The notes under the pieces were generated by a model. It was not told the origin of the DNA. It did not search any database and saw nothing but the letters and a program-made list of their open reading frames with translations. This document shows positions 39,846-50,491 of a stretch of 64,000 bases of DNA, one piece after another. The DNA comes from Mesomycoplasma bovoculi M165/69 (GTDB lineage: Bacteria > Bacillota_I > Bacilli_A > Mycoplasmatales > Metamycoplasmataceae): the NCBI RefSeq assembly GCF_000524555.1, contig NZ_CP007154.1:186001-250000 (forward strand), written 5' to 3'. The translations under genes and the position numbers were made by a program. Every line of letters begins with the position of its first letter. Position 1 is the first letter of the stretch.

Positions 39846-41060
39846 TTATTTGTTTTGAATTGGATGCAATCCAACTAAGTCCGCTTTTTCTATAAAGGTA
39901 ATTGAAGCTCCACCACCAGTTGAGATGTGGCTAAAAAATGATTGAAGTCCTTGGCTTTCAACGGCAGCAACTGAATCACCACCACCGATGACACTATAAC
40001 AATTTGGTAATTTAGCAATTATTTTAGCAACTGAAAGAGTTCCTGTTCGAAAGTTACTAAATTCAGCAACTCCTAAAGTTCCATTTCAAAGCACAGTTTT
40101 TGCTCCTTGCAATTGTCTTTCAAATAATCTAATTGATAAAGGTCCAAGATCCATTCCCATTGCATCTTTGTGAATTTCAAGTGGATTATCGTGGAAATAA
40201 ACTGGTTTGGTGTCTTCAAACTCATAACTACAAGCAACATCAATTGGCAAGACAATTTTGTCTCTATATTTATCCATTAGATTGCGCGCCAATTCTAATT
40301 TGTCATCTTCGACAATTGACTGACCGATTTCAAAACCTAAAGCTTTTCTAAATGTATAAGACATTCCACCACCAATTAAAACTTTATCAGCTTTTTGTAG
40401 CAGTGATTCTAAAACTCCAATTTTATCAGAAACTTTTGCTCCTCCAACAATTGCCATAAAAGGACTTTCAGGACTTTCAACAACTTTTGAAAGTGCTTTA
40501 AGTTCTTCTAAAACTAGATAACCAAGCGCTGATTCACTAATGTGGGTGGCAATTCCTACATTTGATGCATGTTCACGATGCATTGTTCCAAAGGCTTCGT
40601 TAATGAAAACATCTCCTAGAGATGCTCAATATTTTCCAAGTTCTTCACTATTTTTGGATTCTGCTTTATTATTTAAATCTTCAAAACGAGTATTTTCTAG
40701 TAAAATGATTTCCCCATTTTTCATATTTTCAATAGCTTTTTCAACTTCAGGACCTCTGGTATGTGGAACAAAAGTCACTTTTTTTCCTAAAGTTTGCTCT
40801 AATTTTTCAGCAACAATTCGAAGAGATTTTTTAGCAAGGTCTTCTTGTGATTTAATTCTTCCAAGGTGAGAAAATAAAATTAATTTTCCACCTTGGTTTA
40901 TAACTTTATTAATACTATTAATTGTTGCATCAATTCTTTTAGTTGATGTGATTTTTCCATCTTGAATTGGTACATTGTAATCAACACGCATTAATACTTT
41001 TTTGTTTAAGAAATTAATGTCTTCAATTGTTTTTTTATTTGCAAAACTTGAATTATTCAT
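39846..41060 (-). CDS. pgk: Phosphoglycerate kinase
   Basis: Glycolytic enzyme that makes ATP from 1,3-bisphosphoglycerate, the product of Gap. The 404-aa protein shows MRVDYNVPIQDG near residue 25, the substrate-binding HLGR near residue 65, FGTMHREHASNVG near residue 155 and the nucleotide-binding 'GGGDSVAAV' near residue 375. Two TGA codons are Trp. GGAGC precedes the ATG. It is divergent from the Cys-rich membrane protein gene. Confidence 0.97.
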
Positions 41061-41249
41061 AAATTTGCTCCTTTATGCATAAATTAACATATAATATTAT
41101 AAGATAAAAATCATAAGTTGAAACCTATTTTAAAATAATTTGGTTTTATTTTTTAAATGCTATAAAAATAAACAAATTTTATTTAAAAGTATGCTTTTTA
41201 TGGTAAAATTTTTAAAATAAAATTTAATACAAAACAAAAGAGAATCGCT

Positions 41250-43265
41250 ATGGGGAAAAATAAAATTCTTAAATTCTACAGTTCTGAATTATGCTATGAA
41301 AACAATGGGCAACGTGTTTGCCAACATTCACTTCGTTATGACAAACAAACCATTGGTGTTTTTGCTAATTTTTTTGACTTATTAGTAAAAATTAATAGTC
41401 TTAACTTAGTTGCACGTCTTTGAGTGCGTCAAAATAAAAAGTTTTCATTAGTTGTTAGATTTCCATTTAAAAGAAGTCTTGATTCTCTTAATACTGCAGA
41501 TATCCAAATGTTGTTAGATAAAATTGCTGATCCATCTAGCACCGGCGATATTATTGAACAACTTCAATACACAGAAGAAGAATTTGTGCAAGTTTTAGAA
41601 GAACAAAATAACAACAAAGATCTTAATATTTCCAAAACTATTAATAAAATTTTATTTGATGTTGAAAGTGATGACGAACCTGTTGAGTGTGAAATTTGCC
41701 AAGAAACACTTCGCGAAGATGAAATAGATTGTGGTTGCGATTCAATAGAAATCCATCGAGCTGACTTTGAAGGATTTTCTTGTGATTGCCCAATTTGTTT
41801 ATCTGATAAACATGCACACACCTATGAGGAACCAAGGGTTGAAGAAGAACCTTTATACTTATGTGAATGTGCCAAATGTTTGGGTCAAGAAGTTGACGAG
41901 CCATTAAATATAATTGAAGAAACAGATTGCAAATGTGAAAGTTGTGTTAAAGGTTTTGATGACATTAAACCAATTATTATAGATGAACCAACCACTCAAG
42001 ATTATCCATGTCATTGCCAAAACAATCAACAATCCAATGCTCAATTAATTCAAACCTACTTTGATGAATCATTATACAGTTGTAATTGTGTAGATTGTGC
42101 TAGTGAACAAAAACAAGTTGAAGAATTTGTAGATGAACCTGAAATAAAAGTTGGAACTTTATTGAGCAATAGTTGCAAGGGTGTTCGTTGCCCAATCTCA
42201 AAAGAAGAAACTTCTGATGAACCAAAAACAGAAGTTCTTGAACCAACTATTGATGAGTCAAAAACAGCTTATGAATTGCCTTATGAATGTTTTTGCCATG
42301 AGTGCCAAAATCCAGTTCCATCTAATCTTGATTACTTCTTATGATTCAAACAATCTCAACCAAAACAGATAGACTACACATTACCTTATGAGTGTCAGTG
42401 CCACTTGTGCAGTGGGCAAGAAATTGAGTTGAGTCTTGACTATATTTTGGCTGAAACTTCTGTAAATAAAGAGCAATTAGAAGAAGTTTTAATAGCAGAT
42501 GAACCAATTATTGTTGACAATTTTGAGTCAAAATCAGAAATTTTATGCAATTGTGATCACAATGAATGTGATGAGCCACAATTAGATCCAATTGTTAATT
42601 TGGATCATTTAAATGCACCACTTTTAGCACCTACTACAACTGCGACAAACTTTGAGTGTCCAGCTTGCCAACATGTTGCTACATGTGACTTTTGTCAAAA
42701 ATATAAATTGTACTTGCTTGAAGCTATTGAGTGTCCAGGATGTCAAAAACTATTTGCTGACCGTGGAATTTCAATAGAAGAATTACTAAAATCTTATTTC
42801 CCACACATTAGTTATGATGGTAAATCTCATGGTTCTCAGTTATGTAGTTTAAGTACTTCTGAACAAGAATGCCCACTTGCTAAATTAAAAGATCAAAAAT
42901 TCATTGATTTACACGATGAAAATCGTGGAATTATTTACACTCCAGAAGATGGTGTAAGTAGTGGCGACTATGATGAACTTTTAGAAGGAAATGTTAATAC
43001 CAAACGTGGTTATGGTGGAGGTGGAGTTGGTGGTCCAGCAACTGGCCAAGGTGTGGGTCGCTTTGCAGTTGATGATACTTCAGCAATTATTGGTGCTGTT
43101 TCTGAAAAAAACAAGCCAGATGAAGAAATTGTTTTAGTTACAACTAAAAAAACAGGCTTTTGAGGAATTCCTGCTTATGTGCTTTGATTTATTGTTTTTG
43201 CACTAATAGCAGCAATTATAATTATAGTTGTTATGTTCTTTGTCTTTGGTTCAGGACTAATTTAA
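41250..43265 (+). CDS. Cys-rich membrane-anchored protein with CxCxxC repeats
   Basis: Function unknown. The 671-aa protein carries about 39 cysteines, which is remarkable for a mycoplasma. They are mostly in CxCxxC or CxxC motifs spread over residues 145-530: CDCPIC, CECAKC, CKCESC, CNCVDC, CFCHEC and CQCHLC, plus CPACQH and CPGCQK. The repeats are about 40-60 residues apart and separated by acidic linkers. A Gly-rich segment lies near residue 590, and a single hydrophobic segment (about residues 640-668) ends the protein. There is no signal peptide, so the Cys region is probably cytoplasmic and tail-anchored. Paired CxC and CxxC motifs suggest metal (zinc) binding; this is inference. Weak ribosome-binding site. 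A terminator follows. Confidence 0.85.
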
Positions 43266-43288
43266 TTTCAAACTTTTTAAAGATTCAT

Positions 43289-43320
43289 AAAAAAACTAGT
43301 TTTTACAAACTAGTTTTTTT
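43289..43320 (+). terminator. Terminator of the Cys-rich protein gene
   Basis: AAAAAAACTAGTTT and AAACTAGTTTTTTT pair around a TTAC loop, 24 bases after the stop. Confidence 0.8.
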
Positions 43321-43403
43321 ATTTTTTCAAAAACTTTTAGGTTTGAAAAAACAAGTCAAATCAATGAGTTTTTTAAAAAAAATTAAAAGGAAAAAAATTA
43401 TAG

Positions 43404-43409
43404 TATAAT
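43404..43409 (+). promoter_or_regulatory. -10 box of the c-di-AMP synthase gene
   Basis: An exact TATAAT lies 30 bases before the ATG at 43439, followed by a strong GAGGGGGAG ribosome-binding site. Confidence 0.5.
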
Positions 43410-43438
43410 TCCTAAATAATTATATTTTGAGGGGGAGT

Positions 43439-44044
43439 ATGGAAACAGCAATACAAATTGTAATTTTATTTTTTGTGATAGTTATTTTTGCTTTTATAGC
43501 TGGTAGATTCATAGCCTGACTTGTTTTACAATACAAAACAAGTCGCAAAGCCCAAACCCAGTCAAACTATAATGATTTGGGTATTTCAACTCAAAAAAAA
43601 ATTGTTTATGAATTGCAATATGCAATTAAATATTTGTCTAAAAACAAAATTGGAGCTCTCATCACCATTGAGCAGCAAGTTAGTTTGGACCAATTTCGCA
43701 CTGATGGAGTTGCTATTGATGCTAAAATATCAGCATCACTTTTAATAGCACTTTTTAACAAGAAATCTCCCTTGCACGATGGTGCTGTAATTATTTTAAA
43801 TGATCGCATTGCTTTTGCATCTACTTACTTTAGTGTTTCTGAATCACCAATGTCAGATCACCAATATGGTGCTCGTCATCGAGCAGCACTTGGAATTGCT
43901 GAAGTAACTGATTCAATCACCATTGTTGTTTCAGAAACGACAGGCGAAGTTCTTTTAGCCCGACACTCACAGTTTTTAAAAATTCCTAATTTGGATAAGT
44001 TTGTCGAGATTTTAGAACAGGAGATGAGTTGAAAAAATGAATAA
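43439..44044 (+). CDS. cdaM: Diadenylate cyclase (c-di-AMP synthase)
   Basis: Makes c-di-AMP from two ATP. The 201-aa protein has one N-terminal membrane segment (residues 5-27) and a DAC domain with the hallmark DGA at residues 114-116 and RHR at residues 146-148. The single membrane segment matches the CdaM type of mollicutes, unlike three-segment CdaA. A Trp near the end is TGA. The last eight bases overlap mgtE, so the second-messenger enzyme and a magnesium channel are cotranscribed. c-di-AMP controls ion transport in relatives, which fits this pairing. Confidence 0.93.
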
Positions 44045-45473
44045 TCTTTCACACTTAGTTAGTCAAAAAAAAGTTAGTCAAGTTCGTCAGTTTTGTAACC
44101 AAACTCCATTAACTGAAGTTGTAGAGATTGTTTCAAAATTTGATCCTTACACTCGAGTTTTGTTTTTGAGAATGCTCGATACTGAAACTGCTGGTGAAAT
44201 TTTTAGCTTTTTTCCTATTGAAATTCAAAAAGACATCATCAATTTGCTTCCAGATCAGCAAATGACTCAACTTCTTGATGAGTTATATACAGATGAAATT
44301 GCTGAATTGCTCGAGGAAATGCCTGAGCAAGTTACTAAAAAGATTTTACGTAATATTGACAATGACACTCGTAAAAAAGTTAATCAACTATTAAGTTATA
44401 GCGATAATCAAATTGGTGCTTTTATGTCAGTTGACATTATTTATTTAAATTTCAAACTAACTTGTGGAGAGGCTCTTGAAAAAATTCGAAAATATAAAGA
44501 CCTTGCAGAACTTGTGCACTACTACTACATTGTTGATGAGCAAAAAAAATTAGTTGGAGCAACCACACTTGAAGACATTGTTTTTAGTGATCCTGACGTG
44601 CCAATTGCTGACATCCTTTTTGCTGTTCCTTCTTTATCAACTTCGGATGACAAAGAAGAAGCTGCAAACATTTTTGCTAAAAATGATTTTTCAGTTTTGC
44701 CAGTTGTTAATTCAGCCCAGCGACTCATTGGAATGGTTACAAGTGATGACATCATTGAAATCATTCAAGAAGAAACCACTATGGATATGTATAAACTAGC
44801 TGGGATTTCATCAAAGGAAATTGATGATTCATATATTAAAAGAACGGTTATCCAAATTGTTAAATCCAGGATTTTTTGATTAATTATTTTGATGTTTGGT
44901 TCAACCTTATCACAATATATTATTGAATATTTCACCGATCTTATGCAAGGTGATTCCGCTTTTAAAGCCTTAGGCTTGAGTGTTTATGTAAGTACAATTG
45001 TTTCTATGATTCCCGTTATTTCAGGGTCGGCAGGAAATGCAGGTTCACAGTCAGCCACAACAATTGTTCGTGCTTTATGGTTAGATGAAATTGGCAACAA
45101 ATCTGCATTTAAAAAGGTACTTACCAAAGAATTACTTGTTGGTGCTAGTGTTGGTTCAATTTTAATGCTCTTTAATTTTGCGCGTTTAATTTTATATTTT
45201 ACAATCAAAGGTGAGTTGCTAGATGGCACCAAACCCGAAGGTGCAAGTTTGTCTAGTCGTGATTTTGTTTTAATTTTATCAGCGGCTTCATCTCTGAGTT
45301 TACTTACTGTAATAGTTTTTTCTAAAATTTTAGGGGCAACAATTCCACTTCTTGCCCAAAAATTCAAACGAGACCCAGCAGTAATGTCGGCTCCAGTACT
45401 TGCCACTTTAACAGATTCGGTCTCAACATTTATTTTCTTTGGTATTACCCTTATTGTTTTTTTACTAGTTTAA
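44037..45473 (+). CDS. mgtE: Magnesium transporter MgtE
   Basis: Magnesium channel gated by its cytoplasmic domain. The 478-aa protein has the N-domain (repeats like 'LLPDQQMTQLLDEL' and 'EIAELLEEMPEQV' near residues 75-105) and a pair of CBS domains (about residues 135-255). Five membrane segments follow from residue 282, with the conserved PVISGSAGNAGSQSA stretch near residue 328 that belongs to the pore. One TGA Trp lies at residue 281 or so. It overlaps the diadenylate cyclase gene. Confidence 0.95.
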
Positions 45474-45498
45474 AATCATAAAAGAAAGGTTACAATTT

Positions 45499-46182
45499 AT
45501 GAATTCTACTATTCAAGCTATTGGATGGCTCGCATCTTTTACAACTGCCATTTTGGGTATCCCAATGGTTGTAAACACCTACAAAAATAGAGAAATTAAA
45601 TCTGCATCAATTATAAGTTGATGAATTTATTTTATAGGTGTATTTTTATATTTAATTGTTGGTTGACAATCAAAAACAGACCAAATTGTAATTACTGAAT
45701 TATTTAACGGAATTATTACATTCTTATTTGTTATTTTGTTTAGTTTTTATTTAAAATCACGTAAAATTTCCAAGGAATTTAAGTTCGCAAACATAGTATT
45801 TTCACTAGCTATGATTACAACTATCATTGCTATTGTCATTTTACACTTTGCAGGCGTAACAATTACAATACCTGATGCAGGAGCTGAAGTTCTTTCTATT
45901 TTAGCTGCTTCATTTATAAATTTTGCATTTCTCCCACAAACCATTATAGTGATCAAACAAAAAAAATTGATTCACATGCCTTTTTTCTTTGTTCACGATT
46001 TAACACTTTTAAACATTTTATGACTTGTATTTTTAGGAGCAAACATTGACTTGCCTGGATTTAAGGCACTTCTTGCTCTTCAAGTTCTTGGACTTTTAAT
46101 TAGTCTTGTTCAAGGTGTTTTCTACTATATACAAGTGTTTGACAAAAAATTAAATCCAAGTCGAAAGATCGTTTGAATTTAA
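45499..46182 (+). CDS. PQ-loop repeat membrane protein
   Basis: Integral membrane protein of 227 aa with about seven hydrophobic segments. Two PQ-loop type repeats can be seen. The first is degenerate (LGIPMVVNTYKNREIKSASI, near residue 20); the second has the classical Pro-Gln in NFAFLPQTIIVIKQKK (near residue 145). The PQ-loop family includes SWEET and lysosomal amino-acid carriers, so transport of a small solute is likely; the substrate is unknown. Six TGA codons are Trp. AAAGAAAGG precedes the ATG, and it lies 25 bases after mgtE. Confidence 0.8.
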
Positions 46183-46205
46183 TTTTTTAAAAATAAAAAC
46201 AAAAA

Positions 46206-47012
46206 TTATTTTAAATTTTTTGTACGATATAAATAATCTTTAATAGCCAACACAACACCATCTTGGTCACAAGCACTGGTGTTGAGTTTGGCTATTTTTT
46301 TTACTTCTGGATGTGCATTGGCCATAGCATATGAGTAAGGAGTTAATTTTAACATTGAAATATCATTTGCTGAATCACCGATTGCCATTGCATTTTCAAC
46401 TTCAAAGTCAAACATTTTGCAAACAAACTCAAGACCACTACCTTTTGAAACATTTTCAGGAGTGATTTCAATATTGATGCCACTAACAGCTACAGCTGAA
46501 ATCTTAGGATTTTTTTGAATTATTTGGAAAGCTTGCTCTCTTTGTTCGTTTGTTCCAAAAAGTTCCATTTTAATAACATCATTTTGTGGCTGATCTACAA
46601 AAACAACATCATTTGTATCTAAAAGTGCAAAATTGTAAGAATCAGCAAATTCACTTTTTGGATTAAAACTAAAAAAAGTTGATGTGTTTCAAAAATTGCA
46701 TTGCATATTTAACTCAGATGCAATTTTGAGAACAAATTCTTGCAACTCCTTTGTAAAAACACCTTTAGTGATATAGTGTTTATCTGCTTTAATATCACTT
46801 AGCAAGGCCCCGTTAGATGTTAAAACATAATTTACATTTAAATCAGCAGCAAGTTTTTTGATTCTAGATGCAAAACTATTGCCAGTATTTAGAATAACAA
46901 TTGCGTTTAAGTTAGAAATTTGACTAATAAATTTAAGGGTTTCAGAACTTAATGTGAAATTTTTTCCATACAAAGTTCCATCAATATCTGTAAAAATTAA
47001 TTTTTGCTTCAT
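46206..47012 (-). CDS. Cof-type HAD hydrolase
   Basis: Predicted sugar-phosphate or nucleotide phosphatase. The 268-aa protein has HAD motif I FTDIDGT (nucleophile Asp8), motif II in 'ILNTGNS' and motif IV in AIGDSANDISML near residue 215. It has the same layout as the protein at 18896-19723, but the two are only distant relatives. One TGA Trp is present. It converges with the PQ-loop gene, and its start faces the F1-like ATPase promoter. Confidence 0.92.
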
Positions 47013-47117
47013 TTGGAGAAAAAATTATAACATTTTAAAGCTTCATTATGCATAAATTTTTTGCTAATTATTTTTATATTATTATAGTTAGACTTTTTTG
47101 CAAAACTCAATGTTTTT

Positions 47118-47164
47118 TTGAAAATAAAAATTAAAATGAAAAAAAAAAAAAAAAGAACTATAAT
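47118..47164 (+). promoter_or_regulatory. Promoter with a run of 16 A residues, F1-like ATPase operon
   Basis: An exact TATAAT lies at 47159-47164, only nine bases before the ATG at 47174, so the transcript may be nearly leaderless. Directly upstream, 47139-47154 is A16. Possible -35 boxes are TTAAAA at 47131-47136 (22-base spacer) or TTGAAA at 47118-47123 (35-base spacer). A change in the A tract would change this spacing. Confidence 0.55.
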
Positions 47165-47173
47165 TATTTTGAA

Positions 47174-48628
47174 ATGAAAAAAATTACTAAATGAAATTTT
47201 AGTTTCAAAAAATTTGAAAAAACGGAACAGCGCCTAAGTTTTTTCTTAGTTGCTTTTTTTATAATTGCGTTTACATTAGCTATTTTATTCGACTCATCAA
47301 GATCGTTTTTTAATTTAGATTCTAAGCAACTTTATAATGTTTCTATTATATTCAATCCTATTGCTGATAATTTAAGGGAAGTTATTTCTACTAAAGTTGC
47401 TCGCTCTGTTATTCTATTATTTTTTAGTTTTGTATTTTTATACAAAGCTTATACTAGTTTCGCTAATTATAAACATAGTCTTTTTCTTCAAATTTTTGTT
47501 TATATATTTTTAGCATTATCACTTGCAAATATTGTCTTGTATTTTGTATATCTAAGCGCATCATGGCAAGCAATCTTTATATTTTCTTTGCAAATATTTG
47601 TGCTTCTTGCTCTAAATTTTGTTCATTGATGATTAATTAACAAGAAAAATCAGCAAATAAATTATGATTTTCGTAAGTTCTTTTGACTTAAAATTGTTAG
47701 TTACTTATCACAAACAATTTTATTTTTAGTTTTTGCTATTATATTTGGTGTTTTAGCACTTAAATATAAAACAGTAACTGTTGGAAATCCAATAACTGAT
47801 TGATTGTACAAATTTGTTGCTCAAATAGGAACAACAACTAATTCAGCAATTTTAGTTGCCATTTTATCTACAATACTAATTTTAATAAGTGTAAGTTTTT
47901 CTACTCAAATTTACTTTTACAAAAACACATATTTAAAATTAAGCAAAACTACAACATCACTTTCATTTATAATTTTGCCAATTTTAACAACTTTTGTTTA
48001 TCATATTTTTGTTGCTATTTTTACAAATCAAAATTTTGCACTATATTTAATATTTAATAGTAATTTCAACAACAATTATTTAAAAGTTGTAGGTGAACTA
48101 ATTTTCTTTGTAATTTTTGCTAGTGCTTATTCGTTCTTATTTTTCTACAATAAACTTCGAAAATTTACAACTCATTATTCATTTACTATATTTATGTTGA
48201 CCAACACTTTATTTGCAATTGTTTCATTTTTGTTCTTATTTAACTCAATAAGTGCAAAAGAAAATGTTTGAATTTGATTAATTAGTGCTAGTTTTGTTAT
48301 TTATACTTATTTACTTTTTGCAATAAAAAACAATGAAATGACACAGTTTAGCAAGGCTATTGTTGGATTAGTTTTAGCATTGTATCTTGTTTTACAGATT
48401 TTCGGTCTTTGAAATTTTTATTTATACTCAAACAGTGTTGTTTCCATCAAAAGTAGTAGTAATAGAACTCTAAACTCAATTACTTTTATAGATTATAGTT
48501 GACAATTTTTTGCAATTTTTAGTGTGTTTACAACACTTTTAACAATCACAAATTTAGTTTATTTATTAGCCAAAAATATTTTTATTTGACAAGCTAAAAC
48601 TAAACTTATAAAGGAGAGAAATGTTTAA
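47174..48628 (+). CDS. F1-like ATPase-associated membrane protein (MSC_0624 family)
   Basis: First gene of the seven-gene cluster for the mollicute F1-like ATPase, a rotary-type ATPase relative unrelated to the housekeeping ATP synthase. The 484-aa protein has about twelve hydrophobic segments and few charged residues; it probably forms the membrane part (X0). No motif tells what it carries. At least ten TGA codons are Trp. The ATG is nine bases past the -10 box. It overlaps the next gene by eight bases. The family name is from the known order of this cluster in M. mycoides; the assignment is by position and character, not by alignment. Confidence 0.75.
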
Positions 48629-49151
48629 GTTTACTTCAAAATTTAATTCAAAAAAAAGAAATCAAGTTAGCGTGCCTATTGATTTTACCAAAGAATATTC
48701 AGATTACTATGGCATTGTAAGCAAAGAGAAATTTATTAGTTTTGATGCAATTTCTAATTTAGCACTACTAGTATCATCTGAAGCTAGTGATTCAAAAGTT
48801 GTAGGAATTTATAAAGAAAAAGTTTTACAAGCTTACAAAAATCATCGAGAGTTGATTTTTAAAAACTTTATAATATCTTGATCTAAAACATCTCGTTTTG
48901 GAGTTACAAAATTAGTGCCAATAGTTATAGAGCAAGAATCTTCTAATATTATGGCTTCTAATTTTTTTGAAGATCAAGAAGATTCTGTGCTTAATAAATT
49001 TTTAAGCAATTTAAATAGTTTGATTTGAAAATATGTTACAGAAAAACAAGCTTTTGTTGAAGTAGCAGAAGGTATTATTGTTTTCGTGTCACCACAAACA
49101 AAAAAATTAAAAGTTGTCTTTAGTGAAATTAGTACTGGAGAAAAACAGTAA
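48621..49151 (+). CDS. F1-like ATPase-associated protein (MSC_0623 family)
   Basis: Second gene of the cluster; 176 aa, soluble, no membrane segment and no recognised motif. It starts at an ATG with AAGGAGAG placed six bases upstream. Two TGA codons are Trp. Its place between the membrane protein and the gamma-like subunit suggests a connector, but this is only inference. Confidence 0.7.
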
Positions 49152-49154
49152 GTT

Positions 49155-50018
49155 ATGAATTTAAATGAGAAAAAAGAAAAACTTATTAACTTAGCAAAGA
49201 TTAATGAATTAGTCACTCTTAATCGTAACATTTCATTAATTGAGATTAACCAGCTACTAAAAACTATTCGTGAAAGATATGACTTTTTTCTCATTGGACA
49301 ACTTTTTTTAAACCAATCAAATCAAGATAATCTATCATCAATAGTTTCACAAGCAATTAAAAAAATTACAAAAAAAAGCAATAAAACTTTATGAGTTTAT
49401 CCAAGCAGTGAAGAAAAATACACTCAAAACTTTTTTGAACAAATTGAAAAAACTCTTTCAAGCAAGTTTAAAAAAGGTGACCAAATTATCACAATTGGAA
49501 CACGAGCACTAAATTTTGCTAAGAAAAATGGTTATGAAGTAGTTGCAGAATTTGCACAAGAGAAAAATTTATTTTCAGTTGCACAAAAAATTGCTCATTT
49601 TATTGATTTTGGAATAAAAGATAAGCAATTTCAAGAAGTTAAATTTGCAATTTATTCAAACAAAATCCACAATTTTTTAGCAACAATTTATCCTTTAAAT
49701 CAATTTAACTTTAATGTTGATATTCCAGCGAGTCATTTTGAAATAGTTAAAAACAAAGTTGCGAATTTTAAATTTTTTCCTAACTATGATGAATTTTGGC
49801 AAGCTCAATTAATTTCATATTTTGCAGCATCTGCGCATATTTTGCTTCTAGAATCACAATTTATTGTTTATAAAAACAAATTAATTCATGAAAATTCGTT
49901 GCTCAAAGAAATTGAAGAAAAAATGCAAAAACTGAAAACTACAATTTTAAAAATTGAGCGTGAGTTAGAAATTGAAGAGTTAAATCTCATCAAACCAAAA
50001 GCGAAAAGGATTTTTTAA
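49155..50018 (+). CDS. F1-like ATPase gamma-like subunit (MSC_0622 family)
   Basis: Probable central-shaft subunit. The 287-aa protein has helical N- and C-terminal segments with a Rossmann-like middle (QIITIGTRALNFAKKNGYEV near residue 105), the layout of F1 gamma. The C-terminal helix (LLESQFIVYKNKLIHENSLL, from about residue 235) corresponds to the gamma coiled coil. It starts three bases after the previous stop. Sequence likeness to true gamma is low, so the call rests on layout and gene order. Confidence 0.75.
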
Positions 50019-50020
50019 TT

Positions 50021-50491
50021 ATGAAAGCACAACTTTGAAATTTAAATATCCTAACAAATGAACAAAAGCACGTTTATTTAAAAGGTTACAATGTCTTTTT
50101 AAATGTTGATCAAGAAAAGCAATTTAGTGAATTAAAAAAATTTAATGCTGTTAATCAAAAATTTTGCCTTCTTAAATTGGTTAAAGGAACTAAATCTTAT
50201 TACATTTTTGCTCATAATAGTTTGATTTATAGTTTGGAAAAAGATGTGATGATTAGTTTAAGTGTCCCTTTAGAGTTTTACAAAAGCGATAAAAAAGCTT
50301 TTGCTGTTCACAAAGATGAATTTGTGGGTCAAAAACAAAGTTTATTGACTCAATTGCAAAATAAAGCAATTTTAGATTTAAATAAAAATTATGAATTATT
50401 TTCGAAATTTTATACAAGCAAATTAGTAAGTGATGAAATTAAATTAAAAGAGTTGTTTTCACTTGTAAAAACGGAGGTGCTATATGACTAA
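50021..50491 (+). CDS. F1-like ATPase epsilon-like subunit (MSC_0621 family)
   Basis: Protein of 156 aa, soluble. The first 100 residues look rich in beta strands and the last 45 are helical, which would fit an epsilon-like fold. I see no decisive motif; the name follows the conserved gene order. One TGA Trp lies at residue 6. It begins two bases after the gamma-like gene and overlaps the next gene by eight bases. Confidence 0.65.
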
